A stretch of DNA of 64,000 bases from Rhabditoides inermis (taxonomy: Eukaryota > Nematoda > Chromadorea > Rhabditida > Rhabditidae): NCBI GenBank assembly GCA_963966185.1, contig CAWZYM010000203.1:1-64000 (forward strand), in the 5' to 3' direction. The translations under genes were made by a program, and so were the position numbers. The notes below the pieces were generated by a model. The model did not search any database. It had not been told where the DNA came from and worked only from the letters and a program-made list of their open reading frames with translations. Below are positions 1-13,494 of the stretch, piece by piece. The stretch's first letter is position 1. Each line of letters starts with the position of its first letter.

Positions 1-1751
1 GTTCTTTGGATACATCAATCGTAGACTGAACAACAACTCGCGCGGCATCAGTGCTCTCACTATGCCTGATGGCACGCGCACCTCCGACCCCGCAATCATC
101 TCGCGCTCACTTGCCTCTTACTTGCAAGCGTCTATAACAAGCCAAACAACAACCTCTTCCTCCGCTCACAGCTGCTGACGCCCCACCCTTGTCTGATTTC
201 CTTTTGGACGGATATGCGGTGTTCCAGGCGATTGGCAAACTGAAGAGCAAGCTTTCGCTCACGCCCGAGCGCATTCCTGCCTACTTTATCAAAAAACTAG
301 CTTTGTCGTTGTCTGAACCTCTTGCGCGCTTGTTCAACCTGTCGCTCATCTCTGGATCTGTGCAGAAATGTGGCGCGTTGCTCTCGTATCGCCGCTGCAC
401 AAGAAGGGTCGGAGGGACGTTGTTGAAAATTACCGACCAATCTCACTAGTCTCTTCATTTTGCAAGATCCTTGAAATTATTATCAAGGACAAAATTCTCT
501 CCCACCTTTTGCTCTCCGGTTTGATATACCCGCGTCAATTCGGGTTTCTACCGTCCAAATCAACTGTCGCACAACTTTTGTTGTGCGTTTCGAAATGGCT
601 CGATGGTTTGTCCGAAGGCTTTCAAACTGACGTTGTTTATATTGATTTTTGCAAGGCTTTTGACAAGGTGTCTCACCGTCTTCTTTTGCACAAACTCTCC
701 GGTTACGGTATCGGAAACGGTCTAATCAATTGGCTCGGCAGCTATCTCTCTAATCGCTCTTTTAAAGTTATGTGCGGCTCAAAATTTTCTGAATCTTTCG
801 CATGCCCTTCCGGCGTTCCTCAAGGAGCGTCTTAGGCCTCTTTTGTTCGTAATCTTCATTAATGACTTACCATCGAAGATATCCTCGGAGGTAGTACTCT
901 ATGCAGACGACGCAAAATTCTTTCGTACGATCAGGGAGCCTATGATCGACTTTCATGAGTTGAAGGTGGACATGGTACACTTCTCATCCTGGTCACATGA
1001 CTGGGAGATGGAAGTGTCTGTGCCCAAGAGTCGTCACCTGTCCTTGTTCAGCGCCCACGACTGTCCACTGAGACTGGATGGCGTGAGACTGGAGCAGGTT
1101 GAGGACTCTATCCCCGATCTTGGCATCCTTATGACGCCAAATCTTGACTTTCGCAGCCACATTGATGTCAAAGTCGGTCGCGCAACTGCAACTGCGTGCG
1201 CAATTGCGCGCGCTGTCGCTTATCCAAATATCTCTACTTATGCGTCTTTATTCAGTACATACGTCCGTCCAATCTTGGAATACGGCTCTATCATCTGGTC
1301 TCCTCACACCTTAGAGCAGATCAACAAAATTGAGTCTGTTCTTCGAAACTTCACTCGAATCACTCTTCACAAACTTGGCTATAATTCTTTCAGTATTCCC
1401 TATCTAGATCGCCTCGCTATGTTTGGTATGAACTCACTTGAGTACCGTCGCACTGAACTCGATCTTATTTTCTGTTTCAGGGTTTTGCGTGGTATGGAGG
1501 GTCCCGAGTTGCGAGCCCTGTTCACTGTCCAACCGGGCAGAGGCAGACGCAAGAACTCGCTCCAACTGCGTAGAACGGCTACGCATAATAGTGTAGTACA
1601 CAATGGGTTTGTCTCGCGCGTGGTTCGCGTGTGGAATCAGCTTCCTGACTGCATAGTCACCCACGGGTCACTAGCTTCTTTCAAATCCGCGCTCAGCGGT
1701 TTTGACCTTGGCGCAATTTGCGAGTTCAGGCATCATGAGCACTCGGGCTAG
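1..1751 (+). mobile_element. Non-LTR retrotransposon (CR1/jockey-like LINE), 3' part, decayed
   Basis: Reverse-transcriptase domain of a LINE, entering from the left edge. The readable blocks lie in different frames. The 5' linker is at about 3-180, the RT N-terminus at 189-366, RT core motifs at 368-835 (NYRPISL, then DFCKAFDKVSH, then SGVPQG), and the YADD catalytic box near 900. After that comes the C-terminal region typical of CR1-like elements (LEYRRTELDLI, VWNQLPDCIV), which ends at a stop at 1749-1751. Frame breaks near 180, 367 and 836, with an in-frame stop straight after the VPQG box, make it inactive. The endonuclease domain would lie outside the window. The ORF end near 1751 suggests this is the true 3' end of the coding part. 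The clade (CR1 versus jockey) is not settled by eye. Confidence 0.9.
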
Positions 1752-2165
1752 CTGGCACTCTCTATCTCTCTCTTCCTCCGCATCCCACCCCTTCCCCCCT
1801 CTTCCCACTCATTGTTTGTCGTTGATGTTGTTATATTTCCGGTGTTATTGCTTCCGTGTTACACTTTTACAACTCGCATTATCCGCGTACTACGTTAGAT
1901 AAATGTATATCACTTATACATATTCTGTATATCGTTGAAATGTTGTATTTGTTTATTATCTGCTATTATAACACTGATCACTGCCTCTCAGGTGTTCGTT
2001 GCTCGGTCTGGAAGCGATCGTTGTGGTGAAGCCCGGAGGGGCTGCGGTGATTGAGGCGAGGTGCGTGCGGTCCGGAGACGTGACACTCAGGTCAGGAGGG
2101 AGCTGGACAGAGTCGGGGTGAGTGGGGGTCATGGGGACGGGGAATAACGGTGTTTGTTCGCGTAG

Positions 2166-2262
2166 TTCGTAAAAGCTTCTACTGTCTTTATGGAGACTGT
2201 AATATGGAGAAAAAAAACGGTCTTGTGATATGATCTGTGACCGGCGTCCTTCAGTTTATGAG
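2166..2262 (+). repeat. Dispersed short repeat, copy 1
   Basis: About 95 bp ending in ctgtgaccggcgtccttcag. It is nearly identical to 5290-5384 apart from a few substitutions and 1-2 bp indels. No coding content. It could be a MITE fragment or part of a segmental duplication. Confidence 0.85.
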
Positions 2263-2410
2263 GAGGGAGATCGAAAGAGGATGGGAGATAGACGAGTTTT
2301 TCTCTCTCGTTTTTCTTCGCGGTTCTTCGCAACTGTCTTCGAAGCGCGAAGCATTGTGCTTCGAAGGTGTCTTTGAAGGGCTTTCAGACATGAATATTTT
2401 TAGACATCGA

Positions 2411-2525
2411 TGTTGGAGAGGGCGGCGCCGCCGCGGAAGGCCAAGGAGGTCAGGGAGAGCGGGCGGAGCAGGGCTGGCACGAGCGGCAGCGAGGGGAGCG
2501 GGAGGAGTGCGAGGAGTGCAGGGGT
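2411..2525 (+). pseudogene. Displaced partial copy of exon 8206-8340
   Basis: The sequence from ttggagagggcggcgccgcc onward matches the 3' two-thirds of the coiled-coil gene's exon at 8247-8340 with roughly 90% identity by eye. The similarity fades through the following intron start (gtgggtgggg versus gtgagtgggg) and returns at about 2580 versus 8418 (gctcgaggag). It has no acceptor and lies upstream of the gene's ATG, so it is a non-functional duplicate of an exon plus intron segment. Confidence 0.8.
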
Positions 2526-3114
2526 GGGTGGGGCGATGGGAAGGGTAGAAGGGTGATGGGGAGGGGGAGCAATAGAAGGCTCGAGGAGCGTGGTGGGACA
2601 GGAGAGAGATGGTGCTGTACTTTGTTTTGTGCATAGTTTGGCATGAACAACTTTCACTCTGCTCAATGTGTTGGGAAGGATTCTCGTCGATGCGCCCGAT
2701 TATTTGTCAGCGGCGGGAGAAAACGCACCCGATCGCACATCGCGTACTAGCCCCGCCCCTTTTCTCTCTAACCCCCACGCGACGCTATCCGCTCACCGCC
2801 GCCGCCGCTACTCTCTATCCGTCTCGCAGTATTAGTTGTTTTCCCTCGCTTGTTGTGATCGCTATTAGTTCCCTCACCCCTCCGGATTACCGCCACAATC
2901 GTCAATTACTCTCGATTTTGTCTTGTTTATGCAGTTTGGCGCCTGATTCGCTGTTGCGATAAGCGCGTGTTTGAATGAGCAGCAACACCCGTTGCAATTG
3001 CGCCACCCGTGACGCTCGCTATCAGCTCTCTCTCGTGCTTTGCCCCTTTGTTATCGCTAGATTACCACATATAGCATTCCCTCCATTCAGCCAGACTCGC
3101 TGTCGTTTTGCGCC

Positions 3115-6100
3115 ATGTCGCACGCTCGCGACGGATCGCTACTCCGCAAGAAGCAACAGCAGTGGGCGCGCGACAAAGGTACTCTTACAACTTTTCAGAT
3201 TTGCATGAAAAGCTCGTCCGCTGATAGTTCGCATGTTGTGATAATAGGGGATACTCTATACGTTTTGTTCTAATACGTTCTTTGTCCGCATTGTATACTT
3301 GCCGTCGTTCATCTCTCCGTTCTTGTTCTAATCTGGGGTCAGATCTGCCGCGCTCTCTCCCTCTTGCCGGCTGGCGTACTAATTGACATATGTATCTGTC
3401 CGGCCCGGCGGGAGGCACCTGTCCCCCCTCTGACCCGGATGTCATAAACCGATGATGCCACTAGAAACCATCATATAACCGTCTCCAGCCGCCGAGGCGC
3501 GATCGATCGATCGATTGCCTCATTTGCATGGGTTGTTGCCGGCGCTGAGAAATGGTTCTAGGTTCACAGCGTGTGATCTGCGATATAGCCTCCGCCGCCG
3601 AAAAACGAGTTGAATGGTTGATTGAAGGCATGTCAAGGCGGGACAACTGCTTGGCGAGTCGCTAGGCGGCTCCTCAGCTTTTTTGTTACGTGTTTTCAGC
3701 CTCGGTCGTATATCACAGTGATCCTTTTTGATACTCCTTGTATGTTGGGTGTGGAAAAAGAGAGAGGGGTAGCGTCGTATAGGAATGGGCTCGTGCCATC
3801 GCCCATGCCGAGGCAAACTCGTTTCCGAATATGGCCATCCGCCGCCTCCTTCTCATGCAAAATCATCGCGTGCACCTTGACGCCTCATACAATGCAATGC
3901 GATTTATGCGATTTTAAGGTGTTGAGATTTTTGCGATGGGAAAGAAACTGCTGAAAGAGAGCAGTACTACTGTCATCAATCATATCAAACAAATCAAATC
4001 TAAAATTTGACCAGAAAATATTCATGTACATTGAACGCATTAGAGGTGGTGTGATCAGCACTTGCTACACGTGCAAGATCAAACATTTGATAAGCAACAC
4101 CGAATAGATTTGATGTTCTTTCAGAGGATCCCACCGTGACGGAGACGTGGTTCCCGTTTGGGGCGCCGGGATGCGGCTCGCCGAACCGCCCGCGCGAGGA
4201 CAGGGCCGGGTCGCAGCCCGTCGACGAGTGCAAGGTGCGGGCAGTTTCTGATTTCGAAGTGTTCCCGAGCAAGGATATTTTGAAGTGATTCGAAGGGAGT
4301 GTTTCTAAGAACTGACAGCAACTTGTACAGGACGCGCAGCTCTCGCCGGCCGCCCGCGTCATCTCCAACAGCAGCAGCACCGAGAACGTCGCTCCCGGCA
4401 AGGTGCGCCCTATCACACTTGTTTGCATTCTCGTTTTTATGTTACGACTTCGCATTTCGTATCGCGGGCTGTTTTAGTCAGAGTTGAATCACACACAGAG
4501 TGCCGGATGGGGAGGGGGGGAGCTAGCATGTTGCTGTGGGTGAATGGTATAGTGAGTGGGGGAATATAGGTTATAGGAAAGGGATCTGCGAAAGAAAGTG
4601 CAACAGCTGTGCGGGGGGAGTGAGAACTGTATTGTGTGTGTTGCAGCTGCCAAGAGGCGCTTCTTTGAGAAACTCTTCGTCATATGTTATATGTTTAGTA
4701 CCCAGCATCATCTCACATAGTCTTGTCTCGTAAAGTCGTCTTCGAATATCCCGATCCCTTCGTCATAAGCGGATTGTCGCTGCTCGAAATGCTAATTTCG
4801 TTGATTTCTCCGTGATTCCCGCAGGGAAAGAGTATAATATGCGAATCATGCATCTCTCTCTCTCTCCCTCTCTCTCTCTCTCTCTCCCTCTCTCCCTCTC
4901 TTCCTCTCGTCTCGTTCTCGCCAAGTTATTTGTTTGTATGCCTTCACTAATCTTCGCTGCGGGGGAGGAGAAAGCGAGACACCTCCGGTTTGCCGCATTG
5001 TTGCACTTTGCGCGAAACCGCCGAGAGAGAGAGAGAGAGATTGACACCTGAAAAACGGATCAAGCTTGAGAGTGGTCCAGGCTCTATGCGCGAAGCATCT
5101 TCTTCCGGAATTCAATCGCCCACCTCTCTCAGTTGGCGCATTCGCGCAATCAGCTTTATTGTCTCCTTATCACACCTGGTATTTCGACCTCTTCCATTTT
5201 ATCGCCTTTCGAAAGAGTCGTCACCGTTTTCGATCTGTTTGCTTTCGAATTCAGCATATTTTACGACTGAAATAATGGTGTTTGTGTGATTCGTAACCAC
5301 GCGACTTCTACTGTCTTTATGAGACTGTAAAATGGAAAAGACGGTTTTGTGATCCGATCTGTGACCGGCGTCCTTCAGTTTATGCAAATGTGAAAAGGGG
5401 AAATGCGATGTGTTTGGTCTGGATGAGTCAACTGTTATTGCGGATTGCATTGCGGAACAGTGCGCGAGTGAATAGAATAGATAGAGGGAGGATAGCGTTT
5501 TGTGTTTTGTGTCTGACATCTGACGTATACATATCGAAACGTGTTCCACCACTGGATCCTTTACTCACTGATTGAATCGCAAACTCAATCGGAATCTCTA
5601 TTTCTATTTTATAGGATTCGTGTGTGCCTCCGTGTCCGGCCGAAATGCGCGGAACGAACGCAGGCATGGTGGGTGGGACGCCGCTCGGTGGACATAACTC
5701 CCGACAGTTTCAGAACTGCTCTACTGTCTCACACGAGGCATCGTCGACCGCGCCGCCCCAGCTACCGTATGCCGTACCGATACAGTATCCCGGAGGCGCG
5801 GCCGGAGCAGCGCCGTTTATGTATCCCTACGCGCAAGCGATCCCGTTGGAGTATTTGCAGCAGGTATGGACAGGGTTTGATTGATAGCGTGATTGATTGT
5901 TCGATTAACTGATTAACTAATTGATTCATGGATAGTCTGAGATTTGTTAATACAGTGATTGATTTGATTAACTTATTGACTCATTGATTCTTAGACATTC
6001 TGAGATTTGTTAATACAGTGATTGATTAACTGATTAACTAATTGACTGATTGATTGATTGTAGCTGCAGCAGTCGGGTCAGTTGCTGTACCCGCTGTCCA

Positions 6101-9100
6101 TGCCGCCGCCACAGCAGCCCGGGTCTCTGCCCATCCAGCCTATTCAGCCCATTCCCATGCCATTCCACCTCATCCCACACGGAGCCATTCCCATTCCGGT
6201 AGGTTTTTTCCATAGCACTTTATGTTTTTCCTAACACTAGTGGTAGCAATGCATTTGTGTCTATGTGTAGTTGTCGAAACATACACTTTGTAGTTGTCGT
6301 GTTTTCGGAACTGTGATATAGTTCAAGGAGGAAACATTGTTTTTTTGGCTTCGGCGTGATTAACGATTGTGTGAATTGATATTGCATATTGTATTGTAAT
6401 ATCTTCGTGTCTAGAACCCGAACCTGCCTCCCGCCGATCCGTCGATGTGCGTGTGGAGCGGGCGGTCGGAGGAGGCGCCTCAGGAGACGACCATCCTGCA
6501 CGCCGAATGCGAGGCGGACAGGGAGAGGGAGGGCGTCAGGGAGACGATAGAGAACGGTGAGTACTGTGTGATATTTGTAAGAACAACCTCTTCTTCCACT
6601 GTTCCCGATCTCTCGTGTAAGTGTAACATAACTGCTAAATTATTCAATCAAATGGCAATCGGACACAGTGATTGACCGGATTGTGCTTCTTTTTTTTGTT
6701 TCATCCATGTAGACTTAGGCGAATTCTCATTTTTTTTCAGTCATGCCCAACTCTCGCTTGCTGGAGGAGCAGGTCTACCAGGAGCAGGCGGCGGAGAAGA
6801 GGAGGCTGGAGGCGGAGGCGCGCGAGATGGAGGATAGGGAGATGGAGAGAATAGAAGGGGAGAGGGCGGAAAGGGAACGGGAGAGGGTGCGGGCAGAGGA
6901 GGAGCAGAGGGACAAGGAGAGGAGGAAGAGAGAGGTGGGTCCAGTTATTGGAGACGGTTTGTGGTGTCTATGACAGTAGATTTGTAAATTTAATGTTACT
7001 AGAGAATGGTTGTTACCTTTGTAATCTTATCATAACCACACATCGAAACTGAAACTTATTTGGTAATGATTTCTGCAGCCGTATACCGTTCTAAATACCG
7101 TATACCTATATACTTTGTAGGAGAGCGAGCGCAACCAGGAGCTGCTGCTCGAGGCGATCGAGAAGGCGAAGCGGGAGGCGGAGCAGATGAGGAAGGCCAG
7201 GGTGTACAAGGTACGGACACGCATAAGTACTTGTTGGCATGATCTCTCCGATTCGCATATCGCTTACGTTGGAGTCTTTGAGGTTTGAGGTCATTGAGCG
7301 AGGAAAGCCGGGGTGCATAGTGGGCCCGCAAATGAGTTTCCATCTTTGTCACGAGAGACATTAGGGTGGTTAGACAAAGATCAGAACCGATTGGATGATG
7401 TTTTCAATTTGACAAAACTTTGCGTGGGTACCCAAGGTCGAACCCGCTGACCGGTGCTTGCTAAGCGAGAGCGTTACCATTACACCACGTGGTCATGTGA
7501 AGGCATCAACAAATTAGAGATTTCAACGCCGAGGAAAATATGCAATGCATTTCATTGAATATACTGTATGATAACTGTCCACGATAATGTTTTCACCGAA
7601 AAATCCTGAGCTATGTGCGAGCCTATTATACAAGGTAGTCATGGTTAATGTTGTGTGTTTATTTATCAGTCTGATTCTTATTCTGATAAAAAAATGTTTG
7701 GGTCATTATGTATTCTAGTACTCTTGATCCAACTTTGTTGGTTACTCTGTAGGTGAGTGGTAGTAGAAGTTGTAGTACTAGTGGATTCGAGAAATTGCTC
7801 GTTTTTCATCTTTGAGTTTTTGATCTTACAATGAAACATGGATGTCACAGTATGTATGATACATTAGTGCTTCTGCTTCATGTTCAACACGAAATCACTC
7901 GTTGTGATTACACGTTGGCTTTGAGATCACCTAATTTGCGCGTTTTCATTTTGATGTTCGAACGAATGTTTTGTTTTATTTTAGCACGTGCTGGAGACGC
8001 CGTGGTTGGCGCCGGAGGAGGAGGCTCGTCTCCTGGGAGTGGATGGGGAGGAGGAGGGAGAGAGGGTGATGAGAATGGTGGGTGTGGAGAGAGGAGGGAA
8101 GGGAGTCAGTGAGACGGACAGAGTTGGAGCGAGACCGATAGAAAAGAGGGAGGTGGACAATTTGCTTCAGACATAAATCTTAATGTATATCATGCATAAC
8201 CACAGGTGGATCAGTTTGATCGGCAGCGCCGCAAGGACATGGAGGAGTTGGAGAGGGCGGCGCCGCCGCGGAAGGGGAAGGAGGGCAGGGAGAGCGGCCG
8301 GAGCAGGGCTGGCACGAGTGGCAGTGAGGGGAGTGCGGCGGTGAGTGGGGAGAAGGGAAGGCTCGGAAGGGGTGGTGGTGGTGATGGACACACATGACGA
8401 TGGTGGGGAATAGCGAGCTCGAGGAGTGCAGGATTGAGTGGGGGCAGGCAGTGTCTTCAGCATACAATCTTGTCCAAGATCAGCCGGTCGCCCGTTGTAT
8501 AAAGAGCAAGTGAACATGGCGAGAGTTGTGTTGTGTGAGTGAATAAGACTAGCGTAATTTTTTTTTAGCCGGTTGAATCCGGGGTCCTCCTAGTCGAGAA
8601 CAAGATAGGGTTCTTGGATTACGACGACGTCAGCAGTAGTTGGGTTGGGTGGCGTCGGACGTCTTGAATTCCGTTCTTGAGTCCGTAGATGGTGCTGTGA
8701 CGCCTTCTGGCTGCCATGAGAGTGGATTACCACACCACAGGGGCTTGGTGAATTTGCAAGAATGGTTGACTCCGAGGGGGATCGAACCAGCGACCGTGAG
8801 ATTGAGAGACGAACGCTCTATCCACTGAGCCGCGCCCCCGGCACTACCACAACACAACCACGTAATGTGATGGATGGATGATGCAGGGCAGTCATCGTGA
8901 CGCGCCGCCGCGATCTGCCGGCCCCACTACGGTTATCTCCTTTGTCTACGACGACAAGGAGGAGGAGGAGGACAGGGGTCGCCGCAGGTGGGAACACTGT
9001 CTTTGCTTGTGTAAGTAGGAATAGCTAATATCGAATAGTTATAATGCGAAACACATGTACGTGTGGTAGTCGATTGTTTAGTTTTTCAAAAACTTTTATT

Positions 9101-12100
9101 CTCACAGATCGGAGCAGCCGGAACCGCGCCGGCCCGCCACTCAGCCGGCGCACCGCCCGCCGCGGGGAGTGTCGGTCGATCGGACGGCTGCTGTGCCCAT
9201 GACTCCCGTGCGACCGGCTACTGTAGAGGCGACTCCGCCGCCGAGGAGTGTGCGACAGCAGTCGGGTGAGTGGCAAGGGAAGAGCAATTTGAGTTGTGCC
9301 TTGTTGTATGTGGTTGTGTTGTGGTAGTGAGAATGTTGAGATGAATGAGGAGGATTCCATTGTGTTCAGTAGTGATCTTGTAGTTTAGTTACTGAATATG
9401 TAATAGTATTGAGGTCGGGTGAGTGTGAAGAGAAGAGCATCTTGTGTCTTTTTTTGTGGGAGTGTATTTGGTGTTAGCACGACGTGATTGCAGCTCCCCT
9501 GGTGCGCGACTCTCGCTCGCGGTGTTCGATGCGGGTCCGCCCGAGTCCCCGACCGAACATTGTCGCCCCCAGGAGGGCGGACAGTGCCGAGAGAATCGAC
9601 TCGGCCAGGGAGAAGGAGGAGCAGAGGGGGCAGGAGCAGGAGAGCATGGCCAGGAGTATGGGAGGGGAGAGGTGAGTATGCGGGGGGGGGGGGTTCAGAG
9701 GGAGACAGGTACTGGTAACTTGTGATGAAAGAGGAGTTACGACAAAGTGAGAGGGAGAGAGAGAGAGTGAGAGAGAGAGACCTTGAAGTTGGTTGTTCGG
9801 TCACGCTCGGCGGCTTGTACTCTCTTTGAGAATGGCAGATGTGAGAGGAGAGTGAATGGGGGGAGAGGGGAGAGAGAGGCCATTTACGGATTACACACAC
9901 ACTACACACGCGGTATTTGTCGTGTTGGAACGGCAGGGAGAGAGAGAGGAGGGGGGGGGCAGTGTTCTGTTCTAGGCTCGACTGACTGTCATTAGTGGAT
10001 TGTGATTGTGCGCGTGGCACTATTTTTGTTTGCCGTATTGCCGTTACGTTGTTTGCGTCAAGTAAGAATGTATTAGCTATTTTGACAATGGATTTGCGTT
10101 GTTCGAGTTGTGAAGCGTATTTTAGATGAAAATGCGTGAAATTCATGGTAAAGGTGGCAGTCTATGGAAATGTGTGATTGATCTCGGTTTGCAGTCGCCG
10201 CTCGCGTGTCGACTACAACCACATGCCGCACTCTGTGGTGGAGGGAACGGCGCCCGTCCCTGTCTCTGCCTCTGCCACTGCCTCTGCCTATGCCCCTGCC
10301 TATGCGTCTCCAGCCTCTGTCACCCCCGCCCCCGCCTCCTCCCACCGCACGCCATCCAAGTCGCGTCTGCCCGTGCTGCGCTCCAGGTGGGTGTGAAGTG
10401 TGATGTACCTATGTCTTTGTCTGTACTCAGTACCTCTGGCTGTATGTGTCTGTTTCTGTACCTCTACCTCTGTACCTCTGTATCTCTGGTACCTCCTCTG
10501 TCTGTACCTCTGTGTGTCTGCTTTGTGTCTCTGTGTTTTCACTATCTGTCTCTCTGTATTTTCGTTCAGTATCGGTATTCATCTGTTCTATTTGGTTATC
10601 CCTTATCCAATTGTTCTCGATATTAGCCGAGCTTTGCACCATGCGCGCTGTTCTTACTCGCTGTTCTTGCGGCTTGCGGGTTCAGATTGCGTGTGGTCTG
10701 CGGTATTTGGTATGTGAGTGATGGCATTGTAGCTGGAGAGGAGAGAGGAAATGTTTGCGCGGGCGGGCGCAGCTCTTTTTTCTGGTGACAATTCGCGCGC
10801 TTCGCGCAGTTTTGCATAGCATTACACTGTCGCGATGTGGAAACATGTGTGAAGAGTGAAAGGCAGAATGTATGGATGTATAGATGACAGATTGATGTCC
10901 AGCTTGTTTGAATGTGCCGTCGTGTTTGATTTGCGAACTGTTGTGTATTTTGTTTGCACACCTTGTCGTTTCACTAGTCTCTGACTGCATTACTCGTACT
11001 ATAGTTGGTGAATAGTGTTTGTGACTCTTGTCTATCAGTGTGTGAGAGGTGAGAGAGCGAGGGAGCCGATCATATCATTGTCCAAAGAACGCGACGCACT
11101 AGTGTATTGTATTTGTGTATTCATACATATTCTGATTTGTATAGTTATTGTTTGCCCTGTGTTCGCACTCGCCCGCTCCCGCCTAGGCGGATCGCTTTTC
11201 AATTGCCGTTTTCCGGTTAGCGCGCGAAGGAGAGAGAGAGGAGAGAGGGAGAGCATTTGCATATGACTGGAGGGAGTGGTCTCGGGTCTCGCGCACCACT
11301 CTCGACTCTCGAGTTACGATCACTGATCCCTCTCACCTCTCACTTCCTGGTTTTGCGTATTTTTTCGAAGCGTGATTCGATGGATCACTGGAATGTGACA
11401 GTAGCTCTCGATCGTTGTGATATCTCCTTGTAATAACTACGTGGTAGCGTGATTGTGATAAGACTTTTCGGGGTGGTATGTGCATTCTTTTGCATGATGT
11501 GGTCTGCTATTTTTGGCAAATGTGGTGTTGTGAGATGGTTTGATAGTGAAACATAAATTTTAAAGCATAATCAGCCGGGGACAAAACACTAAGCCCCCTT
11601 TGTGTTTTGTATTATCATTATTACTATTTTAAACTGCGGTTTCAGTAGCCAGCGCCGCGTGCCGCCGAGCGACCGGGAGATGATGTACGGAGGAGGAGGA
11701 GGAGGAGGGCTGATGCGGTCGCCTTCTATGGGTGCGGGGTGAGTATGTGTGGCACGGGATGCTGTGACGCTGACGTCTCCCCATCTTTTGCACGTGGTTT
11801 GACGTTTGATACCAGTCTCCACCGTCGGTATGATATTATGGGTGAAGACTGAAGATTCGAAGAAGTTAGAGGGGAGAAGAGGATTGGAGAAGTGAGGGAG
11901 AGAGAGAGAGAAAGGAGATTGATAGATAGAGAGAGAAAGAGAGAGCGCATCCCTCTCAGTGTGATGTCGTCCCCGACCGGCCGCCCGCCCGCCGCGCCCA
12001 TCCGTCGCCGTCCCTCTGTCGACGCGCACACCAGCCGAGTCATCATGTCCCTGCCGGATGTGGGTTGTTTACTTGTCTACATGTTTGTTTACCTTGTTTT

Positions 12101-13441
12101 GTTTACTTGTCTTATTTACTCTCTCTGCTTTGTCAGTTCACCATCGTTTGTCTTGTTTACCTTGTTTATGCGCGCTCTGGCATCCGGACATGGAACGAAT
12201 GGTGACTTAGCCGCCTGATCCCCTCTTTTTTGACGTTATCAGTGATGCGCGCTTATCGCGTGTCCTCTGTGCACCCCCTGCATTGTTTTTTTATGGATTC
12301 CATCTCGCCCGATAGTCAGCTAGAGATTTGCGTAATTGCGCTCTGCAAATTGTGTGTTTTGTGTGATGTATTTATTATTGATTATTGATTTTTCAGGATC
12401 TTCCGGCGCCGCGCACCACGCGCAGCCGCAACAACTCGTTCGATCTAAGTGAACAGGTGAGTCTCAGTGTTTGGAATGGTGTGGGGTGTCTTTAGTAATG
12501 GTCAGTCTCTTCAAACCACTCCCGAAATGCCTTGCGAATCTTCTTCTTCAATTTGCCTTCCAACAGCTCTCAACTTCCCCCGAATAGCCTCGAACATTTT
12601 CGAACTACTTCAAAAATGTTTCCCGAAGAGACTGACTGAAGTCAGAATCAGAATATTTATCTCGAATCAAATAGCACATTACAATTATGTAAATTACGGC
12701 AAGGTTACGGAAGAGACTGACCACACATTTGAAAACCAACCGCTTCCTCAAAACTCTTTCGAAACCGAAACGCATTGTTTGGTTTGGTTTCGAATTTTGA
12801 ATTGAGTGTTGAAGGGAATGTTTGGTGTGAGGTGTGATATCATATAAATGTTGCTGTGTGTGATTGCTGTGTTGCTTTTGCCCTCGCGAGAGATTCGTTC
12901 GAAACGAAGTGACACTATCTGGATGTGCGTGGTGCTATTGCTTTGGCTTTATGCTCTCGGTGACGTCATGTTATTTCTCGATTCGCTCGTGTCTCGATTG
13001 GTATTCTTGCAATTGTCTGCTCTGCGCGCATTGGTTCATTTGCATATTGAGACGCTTCTTCACCTCGCGAGTCTTTATGCCATCTGTCACATTGGATGAG
13101 ACCTGTGTGGGAATGATGAGATGTAATGTTCAGTCCGCCATTTCGTCTTTATTATATCATCAGGAATTGCATTATCTACAAAATATAATGTAACAAAAAT
13201 ATAGAGTGCTCTAAACTATTGTGGAATGAGTATTAGTCTAGGGAGGGGGTGTTGTGTTGTGAAATGTCAAATAATAGTGCACACACTCGCTTACTCGATG
13301 AGTCATTCTTTGCTCGCCTCGCCGTCGCCTCGCCGTCGCAGTCTTGTCAGCATCGATTATTGAGTGTTTCTCCTTTCAACAGTTTTCATATTTGTGTTCC
13401 ATTGCGAGATGAAGTATCGTCTTTTCACTTCCTTGTTCGAG

Positions 13442-13494
<53 letters not shown>

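Larger units (their letters stand above)
1752..3114. other. Intergenic region between LINE and coiled-coil gene
   Basis: No convincing gene. It holds one copy of a dispersed ~95-bp repeat (2166-2262) and a displaced copy of an exon of the downstream gene (2411-2525), both listed separately. The rest is the presumed promoter and 5' UTR of the gene starting at 3115. Small open frames here have no splice or family support. Confidence 0.6.

Noticed and set aside
2609..2962. 117-residue plus-strand open frame upstream of the coiled-coil gene
   Set aside because: No homology, no splice context, and composition like the surrounding non-coding DNA.
4647..4685. 13-codon exon of the coiled-coil gene
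   Set aside because: It fits phase 0 and has a good acceptor, but the donor (gttata) is poor, so it is mentioned only as a possibility in the gene entry.
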